Shown piece by piece: positions 37,064-45,820 of a DNA stretch of 64,000 bases. Positions within the stretch are counted from its first letter, which is position 1. Every line of letters begins with the position of its first letter. The notes beneath the pieces are model-generated. The model was given only the letters and a program-made list of their open reading frames with translations. It had not been told where the DNA came from and searched no databases. The position numbers were made by a program, and so were the translations under genes. The DNA comes from Erythrobacter sp. GTDB taxonomy: Bacteria > Pseudomonadota > Alphaproteobacteria > Sphingomonadales > Sphingomonadaceae. The stretch covers positions 299,242-363,241 of the forward strand of contig JAPYPR010000001.1 in assembly GCA_029937545.1 (NCBI GenBank), read 5' to 3'.

Positions 37064-38112
37064 AACGCTGGCTCAAGATACTCGGCATGGCGGGCGCGGT
37101 GCTGTTCCTCGTCCTCACCGTGGTCAATGCCAGCTGGCTCGCGCCCGAACCCAAGGGCGCCGCCAAGATCATCGCCCATCGCGGGATCTCCCAGCAATAT
37201 GACAAGACCGGGCTGGGCCGCGACGATTGCACCGCCACCCGTATCGAGCAGCCGGTGCATGATTACCTCGAGAACACCACCCGCTCCATCGCCCGCACGG
37301 CGAAGCTTGGCGCCACTCTGGTAGAGGTCGATATCGCCCCCACCAGCGATGGCGAAATGGCGGTGTTCCACGACTGGACCGTCGATTGCCGTACCCAGGC
37401 GAGCGGCGACACGCGGGACTTCGCGCTCGAGGAGCTGAAGGCACTCGACGCGGGCTATGGCTACACTGCCGATGGCGGCGAGAGCTTCCCGTTCCGCGAC
37501 GAAGGCGTGGGCGCGATCCCCTCGCTGGAAGAAGCGATGCAGGCGTCGGGCCGGGCGCAGCTGCTCTACACCTTCAAGAGCAAGGATTCGTCGGAAGCCG
37601 ATTTGTTGGCGGCGAAGATCAAAGCAGCCGATCGCGACACCGGCCCGCGCGGCGATGCCTTTTATGGCGCGAAAGGTCCGGTGGACCGCATCCGCACGCA
37701 TTTCCCCGATGCTTGGGCCTTCTCGCTGGAAGAGGGCCAGCAATGCTCGCGCGACTACATGCTGCTCGGCTGGAGCGGCTATGTGCCCGAGAGCTGCCGG
37801 AACGGCACCGCCTTCGTGCCGCTGGATTATCAATGGGCGTTCTGGGGTTGGCCCAACCGCATGATCTCGCGGATGGAATCGGTCGGCGCGCGCATCGTGG
37901 TGCTCGGCCCGCAGGGCGAGGGGCGACCGCGTGGACTCGACCTGCCCGAACAGCTCGGCGAGATCCCGGCGAGCTTCAACGGCTACGTCATGGTTGACGA
38001 CAGCCTCGCGGTCATCCCCGCCCTGATCCAGCGCTTCGACGACCGCACGCCGGAGGAATTCGAGCGCTTGCAGGGCGGGCTGGAGCGCAGGCGGGCGCGG
38101 CGGGGGGACTGA
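37060..38112 (+). CDS. Glycerophosphodiester phosphodiesterase-like membrane-anchored protein
   Basis: 350 residues with an N-terminal membrane anchor or uncleaved signal (about 4-27) and a GDPD-type TIM-barrel: IIAHRGISQQYDKTG, ENTTRSIARTAKLGATLVEVDIAPTSDG (split Glu/Asp metal ligands), and VFHDWTVDCRT. The second half diverges from typical GDPD and contains several cysteines. It probably cleaves glycerophosphodiesters or related lipids at the outer face of the inner membrane. GTG 37060 overlaps the ribF stop. Confidence 0.82.
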   Translation: MKRWLKILGMAGAVLFLVLTVVNASWLAPEPKGAAKIIAHRGISQQYDKTGLGRDDCTATRIEQPVHDYLENTTRSIARTAKLGATLVEVDIAPTSDGEMAVFHDWTVDCRTQASGDTRDFALEELKALDAGYGYTADGGESFPFRDEGVGAIPSLEEAMQASGRAQLLYTFKSKDSSEADLLAAKIKAADRDTGPRGDAFYGAKGPVDRIRTHFPDAWAFSLEEGQQCSRDYMLLGWSGYVPESCRNGTAFVPLDYQWAFWGWPNRMISRMESVGARIVVLGPQGEGRPRGLDLPEQLGEIPASFNGYVMVDDSLAVIPALIQRFDDRTPEEFERLQGGLERRRARRGD

Positions 38113-38149
38113 TTGGTCTGCTCACTTGGCGGTGTCGCGCTTGATTTTG

Positions 38150-38323
38150 TTTTTCGCAGAGAGCGCAAAGGAAAAAGAGCCGCAGAGATGTCTCGCCTAG
38201 CCGAAGGCTCATCTCATCTTATCGACGTTGCGGCTGGAGGGATGTCTGGAGAAGGAGAGCGGCTTCGCCGCAGGCACAACATCTTCGCGTCTTTCTTCCC
38301 TCCGCGCTCTCTGCGAGAAACCA
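38150..38323. repeat. Long imperfect inverted repeat upstream of ileS
   Basis: The gap 38113-38401 holds no gene. The arms are about 42 bases each (38150-38190 and 38281-38323), with a perfect 12-base core CGCAGAGAGCGC (38155-38166) against GCGCTCTCTGCG (38304-38315). Between them are two small hairpins, AGCC-gaa-GGCT near 38200 and GCGGC-ttc-GCCGC near 38260. It is unrelated in sequence to copies A-C. It may be another intergenic repeat family or a transcript structure ahead of ileS. Confidence 0.75.
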
Positions 38324-38401
38324 TAGCCCGCACGACGCCCGCAGCCCCGCACGCGCGAAACACTTTCTCGCCTCGCGCAAATCGGCTAGCGGGCTGCGCG
38401 T

Positions 38402-41272
38402 ATGTCCGAACAGCGCGATTATAGAGACACGGTCTTCCTGCCCAAGACCGATTTTCCCATGAAGGCCGGCTTGCCCCAGAAGGAGCCGGGCATCCAGTCG
38501 CGCTGGGAGGACGAGCAGCTCTATACCCAGCTGCGCGAGGCCCGCATCGGGCGGAGCAAGTTCATCTTCCACGACGGCCCGCCCTACGCCAATGGCGACA
38601 TGCATATCGGCCATGCGCTGAACCACGTGCTGAAGGACATGGTCTGCCGCACGCAGAACCTGCTCGGCAAGGATGCGCCCTATGTGCCCGGCTGGGATTG
38701 CCACGGCCTGCCGATCGAATGGAAGGTCGAGGAGCAGTATCGCAAGAAGAAGCTCGACAAGAAGGCCGTTCCCCCGGCGGAATTCCGCGCCGAATGCCGC
38801 GCCTATGCGCAGCACTGGGTCAATGTGCAGCGCGAGCAATTGAAGCGCCTCGGCGTGATGGCGGATTGGGACAATCCCTATCTCACCATGCAGTTCGACA
38901 GCGAGGCGACCATCGTGGCCGAGCTGATGAAGTTCGCCGAAGCAGGCAATCTCTATCGGGGCTCGAAGCCGGTGATGTGGAGCCCGGTCGAGGAAACCGC
39001 ACTGGCCGAGGCGGAGGTGGAATACGAGGACATCGTCTCGACCCAGATCGACGTGGCGTTCGAGATCACCGAGAGTCCGATCGAGGAACTGAAGGGTGCT
39101 TACGCGGTAATCTGGACCACCACGCCGTGGACGATACCGGTGAACCAGGCGATCGCCTATGGGCCGGACGATGAGTACAAATTGTTCCGCATCACGGTTT
39201 CAATGACTGGCTTTGACACGGTCAATGCGTTGGAGCGACCCACCTTCGACGCTCTGAACGAGCGTAAGGTTGTCATCGCCAACGATGAGGTCTTGATCGC
39301 TGAGTTCAACAGCCGACTGAGAGAAAGCTGGCCTGGAGCCGGACTGGTCGATCTCGAAGAATGGTCAGGCAAAGGCTCCGACCTCGCCGAAACCGTCGCC
39401 CGCCACCCGATGCACCATCTCGGCGGGTTCTACGCCAAGCCGCGCCCCTTCCTGCCGGGCGATTTCGTCACCACCGACAGCGGCACGGGCCTCGTCCACA
39501 TGTCGCCCGATCATGGCGAGGACGATTTCCTGCTGTGCCGCGAATACGGGCTGGAACCGCAATTCGCAGTCATGGCCGACGGGCGCTATCGCGACGACTG
39601 GCCGTGGCTGGGCGGGGATGACGAGCGCCGCCGCGCGGTGATCAACAAGGGCCTGAATGCGCCCGACGGCCCGATCTGCTCCGACCTGCGCGAAGCGGGC
39701 GCGCTGCTCTCGGCGAGCGACGACTACCAGCACTCCTACCCGCACAGCTGGCGCTCCAAGGCCAAGGTCATCTACCGCTGCACCCCGCAATGGTTCGTGC
39801 CGATGGACAAGGAACTGAGCGGCGGCGGAACCCTGCGCGAGCGCGCGACACAGGCCATCGCCGACACCCGCTTCGTGCCCGAAAAGGGCCGCAACCGCAT
39901 CGGTTCGATGGTCGAAGGCCGCCCCGACTGGGTGCTCTCCCGCCAGCGCGCCTGGGGCGTGCCGATCACGCTGTTCGTCAAGACCGGCACCGGCGAGTAT
40001 CTGCAGGACACAGCTGTCAACGCGCGCGTCGTCGAGGCGGTGCGCGAGCAGGGCGTCGATGCCTGGGACGAAAGCCGCAAGGCCGAATTTCTCGGGTCCG
40101 ATCACGATCCCGACGATTACGAGATGGTCACCGACATTCTCGACGTCTGGTTCGATTCGGGCTGCACCCATGCCTTCGTGCTCGAAAGCGGGCGCTGGCC
40201 GGAAATGCAGTGGCCTGCGGACCTCTATCTCGAGGGCAGCGACCAGCATCGCGGCTGGTTCCAGTCCTCCCTGCTCGAAAGCTGCGCCACGCGGGGCCGT
40301 GCGCCCTATAACCAGATCCTGACCCACGGCTTCACCATGGATGCCAAAGGCAAGAAGATGTCGAAGAGCCTCGGCAACACCATCGATCCCCTGAAGGTGA
40401 TGGAGCAATATGGCGCGGATATCATCCGCCTGTGGGCGCTCTCGGTCGACTATACCGAGGATCACCGCATCGGCGACGAGATCCTGAAAGGGGTCGCCGA
40501 CCAGTACCGCAAGCTGCGCAACACCTTCCGCTATTTGCTCGGCGCGCTCGACGGTTTCGTCGGCGACATGGGCGATGCGGGCGAGGTGCCGGAGCTGGAG
40601 CTTTACGTGCTCGCCCTGCTGGCCGATCTGGACGGCAAGCTGCGCAAGGCGGTCGATGATTACGACTTCAACGCCTACACCCGCCTGCTCGTGGATTTCT
40701 GCAACGAGGACCTGTCGGCCTTCTTCTTCGATATCCGCAAGGACGTGCTCTATTGCGACGGGCCGGACAGCACCAGGCGCAACGCCTATCGCACCGTGCT
40801 CGACCTGCTGTTCCACGCGCTGGTCCGCTATGCGGCGCCGGTTCTGGTGTTCACGGCGGAGGAAGTCTGGAGCACGCGCTATCCGGATGGCGGAAGTGTT
40901 CACCTGCTCGAATGGCCGCAGGTGCCCGGCGTCACTGCGGACGGAGCGAAGTGGAGCAAGCTGCGCGACTTGCGCGAAGACGTGATGGAAGCGATCGAGC
41001 CGCTGCGGCGCGAGAAGGTGATCCGCTCCGGCCTCGAAGCCGATGTCACCGTGCCTGCCGATGCGGTGCCGGAGGGCTTTAGCGATGCCGATCTCGCCGA
41101 ACTGTTCATCACCGCGTCAGTCACGCGGGGGCAGGGCGACGCGGTGACCGTGAGCCGGACAGACGAGAACAAGTGCGGGCGCTGCTGGCGCCTGCTGCCG
41201 AGCGTGGCCGAAGACGGCGCGCTGTGCGACCGCTGCGAGGATGTTGTCGTCCAGCAGGACGCAGCCGCATGA
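38402..41272 (+). CDS. ileS: Isoleucine-tRNA ligase
   Basis: A 956-residue class I synthetase. It has HIGH (68-71, in GDMHIGHALNHVLKD), the editing-domain threonine-rich WTTTPWTIPVNQAI, KMSKS (652-656) and C-terminal zinc-knuckle cysteines (CGRCWRLL, then LCDRCEDV). The editing domain contains an unusually A/T-rich stretch (about 39175-39370, residues 258-323) with codon choice unlike the rest of the gene. lspA follows by an ATGA overlap. Confidence 0.96.
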   Translation: MSEQRDYRDTVFLPKTDFPMKAGLPQKEPGIQSRWEDEQLYTQLREARIGRSKFIFHDGPPYANGDMHIGHALNHVLKDMVCRTQNLLGKDAPYVPGWDCHGLPIEWKVEEQYRKKKLDKKAVPPAEFRAECRAYAQHWVNVQREQLKRLGVMADWDNPYLTMQFDSEATIVAELMKFAEAGNLYRGSKPVMWSPVEETALAEAEVEYEDIVSTQIDVAFEITESPIEELKGAYAVIWTTTPWTIPVNQAIAYGPDDEYKLFRITVSMTGFDTVNALERPTFDALNERKVVIANDEVLIAEFNSRLRESWPGAGLVDLEEWSGKGSDLAETVARHPMHHLGGFYAKPRPFLPGDFVTTDSGTGLVHMSPDHGEDDFLLCREYGLEPQFAVMADGRYRDDWPWLGGDDERRRAVINKGLNAPDGPICSDLREAGALLSASDDYQHSYPHSWRSKAKVIYRCTPQWFVPMDKELSGGGTLRERATQAIADTRFVPEKGRNRIGSMVEGRPDWVLSRQRAWGVPITLFVKTGTGEYLQDTAVNARVVEAVREQGVDAWDESRKAEFLGSDHDPDDYEMVTDILDVWFDSGCTHAFVLESGRWPEMQWPADLYLEGSDQHRGWFQSSLLESCATRGRAPYNQILTHGFTMDAKGKKMSKSLGNTIDPLKVMEQYGADIIRLWALSVDYTEDHRIGDEILKGVADQYRKLRNTFRYLLGALDGFVGDMGDAGEVPELELYVLALLADLDGKLRKAVDDYDFNAYTRLLVDFCNEDLSAFFFDIRKDVLYCDGPDSTRRNAYRTVLDLLFHALVRYAAPVLVFTAEEVWSTRYPDGGSVHLLEWPQVPGVTADGAKWSKLRDLREDVMEAIEPLRREKVIRSGLEADVTVPADAVPEGFSDADLAELFITASVTRGQGDAVTVSRTDENKCGRCWRLLPSVAEDGALCDRCEDVVVQQDAAA

Positions 41273-41817
41273 ACCCTGTGATGACGAACCGCCTGATCGG
41301 CTGCGTCGTCGCGCTGGTGCTGTTCGCCGTCGACCAGTGGTCGAAGAATTACGTCACCAAGACGCTCGGCATTGACGAGATCGGCAAGGCGATGGAGCTG
41401 CTGCCGATATTCGATCTGCGTTTCACCCGCAATTTCGGCGTCTCGCTTGGGATGTTCGAGGCGACCAGCCCGGAGATGCGCTGGGGCCTCGTGCTCGTCA
41501 CCGGCCTCATCGCGCTGGTGGTGACGGTGTGGATGCTGCGCGAGAAGCTGCTCGGCGATATCATTGCGCTGTCCTTCATCCTCGGCGGGGCGCTGGGCAA
41601 CATCAAGGATCGTTACGAGCTCGGCTATGTGGTCGATTTCGCCGATCTGCATTTCGGGGATTTCCGCCCCTTCCTGATCTTCAATGTCGCCGATGCCGCC
41701 ATTACCATCGGCGTCGTCATCGTCCTTGCGCGCGCCTTCTTCATGCGCGACAATGACGACAAGGAGGTCGACGACCTCATGAACACCAAGGCGGCCGATG
41801 CCGCGGAGAGCAAGTGA
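41269..41817 (+). CDS. lspA: Lipoprotein signal peptidase (signal peptidase II)
   Basis: A 182-residue aspartic membrane protease with four membrane helices that cleaves prolipoproteins before the lipidated cysteine. The catalytic aspartates are in GNIKDR (Asp114) and NVADAAI (Asp142); VDQWSKNYV and TRNFGVSLGMF are also typical. ATG 41269 overlaps the ileS stop. The next gene encodes a lipoprotein, a natural substrate. Confidence 0.95.
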   Translation: MNPVMTNRLIGCVVALVLFAVDQWSKNYVTKTLGIDEIGKAMELLPIFDLRFTRNFGVSLGMFEATSPEMRWGLVLVTGLIALVVTVWMLREKLLGDIIALSFILGGALGNIKDRYELGYVVDFADLHFGDFRPFLIFNVADAAITIGVVIVLARAFFMRDNDDKEVDDLMNTKAADAAESK

Positions 41818-42227
41818 TGACCAAATTCGCCCGTATCGCCCTCATCGCCGGGCTCGGCGCCATGACCGCAGCCTGCGGCAGCGGCGGCCTGCTCAATCGC
41901 GACCGGCCCGACGAATTCGCCGTGCAGCGCCAGGCGCCGCTGGTGGTCCCGCCCGATTTCAACCTCGAACCGCCCGCACCCGGCGCTCCCCGCCCGGCGG
42001 AAGGCACGACGGCCGAGCAGGCGCTCGACGCTCTGTTCGGCGGCCCGGCCCCGCGCTCCAGCGTGGAAACCAGCGTCCTCGACCGCGCCGGAGCAGCCGC
42101 TCCCGGCATCCGCTCCAGCGTCGGCGACCCCGGCACCGCCACGGTCGCCAAGGGTTCGGTCACCCGCGACATCATCGCCGCGCCCGAAGGCGACGGCGCG
42201 ACGGCGGTCGCGGTAATACCGGGTTGA
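41817..42227 (+). CDS. DUF3035-type lipoprotein
   Basis: 136 residues: lipobox TAAC (Cys21) after a hydrophobic signal, then RDRPDEFAVQRQAPLVVPPDFNLEPP-type sequence (here split across DEFAVQRQAPLVVPPDFNL) typical of DUF3035 lipoproteins that often follow lspA in alphaproteobacteria. The rest is Pro/Ala-rich and probably disordered. Function is unknown. ATG 41817 overlaps the lspA stop (TGATG). Copy C of the dispersed repeat begins right behind its stop. Confidence 0.85.
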   Translation: MTKFARIALIAGLGAMTAACGSGGLLNRDRPDEFAVQRQAPLVVPPDFNLEPPAPGAPRPAEGTTAEQALDALFGGPAPRSSVETSVLDRAGAAAPGIRSSVGDPGTATVAKGSVTRDIIAAPEGDGATAVAVIPG

Positions 42228-42228
42228 T

Positions 42229-42524
42229 TGCTTTTCGCACCGACATCCGTCGGTGCGTCCTCGGCGCTGTTCTTCCTTCGTTACGCTCAGTCAGGCACCT
42301 GTGGGCGGGCGGTCGCCCTTGCCGGGCCTCCCCCGGCCCGGTGCTCTAGGAGAGGTGAGATTGCACGCTCTGGCGCGACGTAGCGCCACCTAGAGAACCG
42401 AGGCGAAGCCGAGGCAAGGGCCGACCGGCGGCCCAGCAGCGATGCGGCCGTCAGGTCGCGTGAGCGAGGAAAGCCTAAGGCCGCGGACGCGGCCGCCGGC
42501 GCTTGAGGCCAGACAAACAAAAAC
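42229..42524. repeat. Full-length dispersed repeat, copy C, between convergent genes
   Basis: About 296 bases without a gene. The left arm starts with hairpin CGCACCGAC (42236-42244)/GTCGGTGCG (42249-42257) around ATCC, then TCCTCGG. The arms meet at CGGTGCTCTAGGAG and CCTAGAGAACCG. The inverted 35-base core is at 42436-42470. The right end has hairpin GGCCGC-ggac-GCGGCC near 42480-42496 and an A-rich tail that abuts the stop of the SDR gene on the minus strand. It fills the gap between the DUF3035 gene (+) and the SDR gene (-), just as copy B does between its neighbours. Confidence 0.9.
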
Positions 42525-43421
42525 CTATATACTCTGCTCGGCCTTATCCTGCGCATTCGCCCCTTTGATCATGTCGCGCATCGCGCTCCATTCCTCGTCG
42601 CCCAGCCCGTGCAGCGCGCCCCAGAAGGTGCCGCCGGTCGCCTGGTAGCCTGCGCCGTCGATGGCGATGGTCTGGCCGTTCACCCATTCCGCGCCCGGCC
42701 CCATCAAGAAGGTCGCAAGATTGGCGAGTTCGTGCATCTCGCCATGGCGCCCCATCGGGTTCATTTCGTCGTTCGAATTGCCGCCGCGCCCGCCGGGTGA
42801 GAGCCGCGCGCTCATGCCCTTGGTCGGGAAGAGGCCGGGGGCAATGGCGTTGAAGCGCAGGCCATAACGGCCCCATTCGACCGCGAGGCTCTGCGTCATC
42901 GCATTGATGCCTGCCTTGCTCATCGCGCTGGGCACAACGAAGGCGCTGCCGTTCCACACCCATGTCGTGAGGATCGAGAGAAAACTCGCCTTGCGCTTTT
43001 CCGCGATCAGCCTCGTGCCGACTTCCAGCGTGACGTAGAACGTTCCGCGAAAGACGATGTCGCTGATGGCGTTGAAACCGTTGACCGACAGATCCTCCGT
43101 CCGGCTGACGAAATTGCCCGCCGCATTGTTGACCACGCCGGTCAGCGGCCCGCGCTCCCAGATGGCATCGACCATCGCCTTGATCGCGTCCGCATCGCGA
43201 ATATCGCAGGCATGGCCGACCACCGTGCCGTCATGCGCGTCCATCATCTGTTGCGCGGTTTCGTCGAGCTTGCCCTTTCGCCGCCCGCAAATGTGGACCT
43301 CGGCGCCCAGCTTGAGGAAGGCTTCGGTCATCACCTTGCCGAGGCCCGTGCCGCCACCGGTGACGAGAATGCGCTCCCCGTCCATCAGGCCATCGCGGAA
43401 CATCAGCTTGTCGATTTCCAT
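42525..43421 (-). CDS. SDR family protein, 2,4-dienoyl-CoA reductase-like
   Basis: A 298-residue short-chain dehydrogenase: LVTGGGTGLGKVMTEAFLKLGA (NADP loop), NNAAGNFV and AMSKAGINAMTQSLAVEWG. The usual YxxxK reads SAMSK, so the catalytic tyrosine is replaced by serine while the lysine stays; peroxisomal-type 2,4-dienoyl-CoA reductases also lack that tyrosine, which with the VEWG segment supports this subfamily (breakdown of unsaturated fatty acids). ATG 43421 has AGGAGAG in front. The longer open frame upstream is a shadow of the PH-domain gene. Confidence 0.85.
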   Translation of the reverse strand: MEIDKLMFRDGLMDGERILVTGGGTGLGKVMTEAFLKLGAEVHICGRRKGKLDETAQQMMDAHDGTVVGHACDIRDADAIKAMVDAIWERGPLTGVVNNAAGNFVSRTEDLSVNGFNAISDIVFRGTFYVTLEVGTRLIAEKRKASFLSILTTWVWNGSAFVVPSAMSKAGINAMTQSLAVEWGRYGLRFNAIAPGLFPTKGMSARLSPGGRGGNSNDEMNPMGRHGEMHELANLATFLMGPGAEWVNGQTIAIDGAGYQATGGTFWGALHGLGDEEWSAMRDMIKGANAQDKAEQSI

Positions 43422-43505
43422 GTTTCTCTCCTTCCCGCCGGAGCCTAACGAGTCAGCCGGCGGAAACAATTGAAAGCGCGCGCTGTATTGCGTAGCTATG
43501 ACGGT

Positions 43506-43970
43506 ATGGACGACCAACCGCTCACGCCGCTCGACCCGGCCTATGCCTCCATGCTCCGGCTGCAGTTCGCGATTGTCGCGCTGGTGCTGCTCGCCGGGGC
43601 GACTGCGGCGGAGATCGCGATCCCGGGCTATACCGGGGCGGTCTGGATCCCGGTCATCGTCTTTTCGCTCTGGCTGCTGATCCGCATGCCTATGCGCCGC
43701 TATGCCGCGCGGGGATATTCGCTGGCCGAAGAGCGGCTGCGCGTGGTGCGCGGCATCCTGTTCCGCTCGGACACGGTCGTGCCGTTCGGGCGCGTGCAGC
43801 ATATCGACGTGAACCAGGGCCCGCTGGAGCGCTTGTTCCACCTCGCCACGCTGACCGTGCATACTGCGGGATCGCACAATGCCTCGGTGTCGCTGCCCGG
43901 CCTCGCGCAGGAAGACGCGGCGGCGATGCGCGAGGAGATCCGCGCGGCCATCCGGCGCGATACGCAATGA
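43506..43970 (+). CDS. Membrane protein with bacterial PH domain (YdbS-like)
   Basis: 154 residues: two membrane helices (about 22-41 and 46-64) followed by a bacterial PH (bPH2/DUF304) domain with RGYSLAEERLRVVRGILFRSDTVVPFGRVQ and NQGPLERLFHLATLTVHTAG. Together with the overlapping next gene it matches the YdbS-YdbT pair of Bacillus. The exact role is unknown. ATG 43506 is used; codons upstream are not conserved-looking. Confidence 0.85.
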   Translation: MDDQPLTPLDPAYASMLRLQFAIVALVLLAGATAAEIAIPGYTGAVWIPVIVFSLWLLIRMPMRRYAARGYSLAEERLRVVRGILFRSDTVVPFGRVQHIDVNQGPLERLFHLATLTVHTAGSHNASVSLPGLAQEDAAAMREEIRAAIRRDTQ

Positions 43971-45499
43971 GCCCCGAAGGGGCAGGCAAGCCGCAGCGCA
44001 CGCATCCGAAGACCTTCGCGGTCAAGGCGGCGACGATGCTCACGCAGCTTGTCGTGCCACTGGTCGTCGGTGCATTCACGATCCTGGACGATGGCGATCT
44101 CGGCGATTTGCTGACCTATTTCCTGCCCCTGATCGTGGTCGTGATCGGCCTGCAGTTCGTGCTCGCCTATCTGCAATGGACGCGCCTCACTTACGAGGTG
44201 CGCGAAAGCGACATCCGGGTCGAAAGCGGCCTGCTGTCGCGCGCCGCGCGCTCCGTCCCCTATGAGCGCATCCAGGACGTCAGCGTCGAACAGAAGCTCA
44301 TCCCGCGCCTGTTCGGCCTGGTCGAGGTGAAGTTCGAAACCGGTGCGGGCGGGGGCGACGATCTCAAGCTTGCCTATCTCACCGAAGCCGAGGGCGACCG
44401 CCTGCGCGACACCGTCAAGGCGCGGCGCGAGGGGCGCGAAGTCTCGGGAGCAGCGGTCGAGGTCCAGCGACCGCAAGCCGACGTTCTCTTCGCCATGCCC
44501 CCGCGCCGCGTACTGACCTTCGGCCTGTTCGAGTTTTCGCTCGCAGTCGTCGCCGTGGTTTTCGGCGCGGTCCAGCAATTCGATTTCCTGATCGATTTCG
44601 ACCTGTGGGATATCGACGAATGGCAGCAGCGGCTGGCCGGGCCGGGACAGTATCTTGCCGGGCTCGGCCCTCTCGCCCAGTTCGTCGGCATCGCGGCCGG
44701 GGTCGCGGCGCTGCTCGCGGTGGGAGTCACGACGGGGGTCGTGCGCACGGCCCTGCGCGAATGGGATTTCCTGCTGGAGCGCACCGAGACCGGACTGCGG
44801 CGGCGGCGAGGCCTGATTACGCGGACCGATGTCGTCATGCCGATCCACCGCGTGCAGGCCCTGCGGCTCAATACGGGCTTCGTGCGGCGTGTCTTCGGCT
44901 GGTACGGGCTCGGCGTGGTCAGCCTCGCCAGCGACAGCGCGTCGGCCAATCACGAAGCTGCGCCTTTCGCGAAGATCCGGGAGATCGAGCCGATTGCCGC
45001 GACCACAGGCTTCTCCCTGCCGAGCGACGATCTGAACTGGAGCAGACGCAGCGCCAAGGCAAGCGTGGATGGCGCGCTGATCGATCTCGCCATCATGGGC
45101 GCGATCGCCATCCCGGTGTGGCCGTTCTCCCCGCTGTGGTGGAGCGCGCTGCTGCCGCTCGGCATCGGTGTGCTGGGGGCGGTGCGCGAATATTATCTCT
45201 ACCGGTTCGACCGCCATGCTCTCGGCGATCGCTTTATCTACTCCCGCCATGGTTTGCTGGCCCCGAAAACCATTATCGGCTCTAGGGTCCGGTTGCAGTC
45301 GGTCGAGATCAGGCAGGGCCCGCTGGCGAAACTACGCGGTTACGGCGTCCTGAAACTCGGCCTCGCGGGCGGCGCATTCGAGGTCGAAGCCATGCCGGTC
45401 GAACAGGCGCAGCGCTGGCGCAGCGCTATCCTCGACAGCATCGCCACGACGGATTTTTCGCAGATGCTTGGGCGCGAGCCTTCAGGCGCGCAGGTCTGA
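43967..45499 (+). CDS. Membrane protein with repeated bacterial PH domains (YdbT-like)
   Basis: 510 residues with several membrane segments and three bPH2-type units. The repeated pattern is visible as VESGLLSRAARSVPYERIQDVSV, RRGLITRTDVVMPIHRVQAL and SRHGLLAPKTIIGSRVRLQSVE, each followed by an L-F/L-G region. The partner of the preceding 154-residue protein (ATGA overlap). Its 3' end overlaps the converging acetyltransferase gene by 18 bases. Confidence 0.86.
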   Translation: MSPEGAGKPQRTHPKTFAVKAATMLTQLVVPLVVGAFTILDDGDLGDLLTYFLPLIVVVIGLQFVLAYLQWTRLTYEVRESDIRVESGLLSRAARSVPYERIQDVSVEQKLIPRLFGLVEVKFETGAGGGDDLKLAYLTEAEGDRLRDTVKARREGREVSGAAVEVQRPQADVLFAMPPRRVLTFGLFEFSLAVVAVVFGAVQQFDFLIDFDLWDIDEWQQRLAGPGQYLAGLGPLAQFVGIAAGVAALLAVGVTTGVVRTALREWDFLLERTETGLRRRRGLITRTDVVMPIHRVQALRLNTGFVRRVFGWYGLGVVSLASDSASANHEAAPFAKIREIEPIAATTGFSLPSDDLNWSRRSAKASVDGALIDLAIMGAIAIPVWPFSPLWWSALLPLGIGVLGAVREYYLYRFDRHALGDRFIYSRHGLLAPKTIIGSRVRLQSVEIRQGPLAKLRGYGVLKLGLAGGAFEVEAMPVEQAQRWRSAILDSIATTDFSQMLGREPSGAQV

Positions 45500-45781
45500 C
45501 CACTCGGGATTGCGGTGGAAGGCGGCCTCGACATAGGAACAGTCGGGCGCGACCTTGAAGCGTTGCTCGCGCGCATCGGCAATCAGCGCATCGACCAGCT
45601 TTCCGGCAATCCCCTTGCCGCGCATCTCGGGCGGCACGAAGGTGTGATTGGCATGACGCACACCGTCTTGCGTGACCCAGGTCAGTTCCGCCTGCCGTTC
45701 GACGCCGTCGAGGTCGACCGTATAGGCACCCCGGCTTTCGTCGCCCTGTTTCTCGACGGTGATTTCGCTGCTCTGGCTCAT
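45482..45781 (-). CDS. GNAT-type acetyltransferase, small YidJ/NATD1-like
   Basis: 99 residues. The acetyl-CoA loop is seen in FVPPEMRGKGIAGKLVDALI, followed by the short C-terminal strand-helix SYVEAAFHRNPEWSDL. Such mini-GNATs lack part of the usual fold and have unknown substrates. ATG 45781 is chosen; the much longer frame upstream is a shadow of the aldolase gene. Confidence 0.82.
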   Translation of the reverse strand: MSQSSEITVEKQGDESRGAYTVDLDGVERQAELTWVTQDGVRHANHTFVPPEMRGKGIAGKLVDALIADAREQRFKVAPDCSYVEAAFHRNPEWSDLRA

Positions 45782-45820
45782 GCATGAATTCCTTTCTGTG
45801 CAACCAATGCCTGCCCCGTT

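Noticed and set aside
39365..40903. 512-residue open frame antisense to ileS
   Set aside because: Shadow frame; composition is low-complexity and the sense strand encodes intact IleS motifs.
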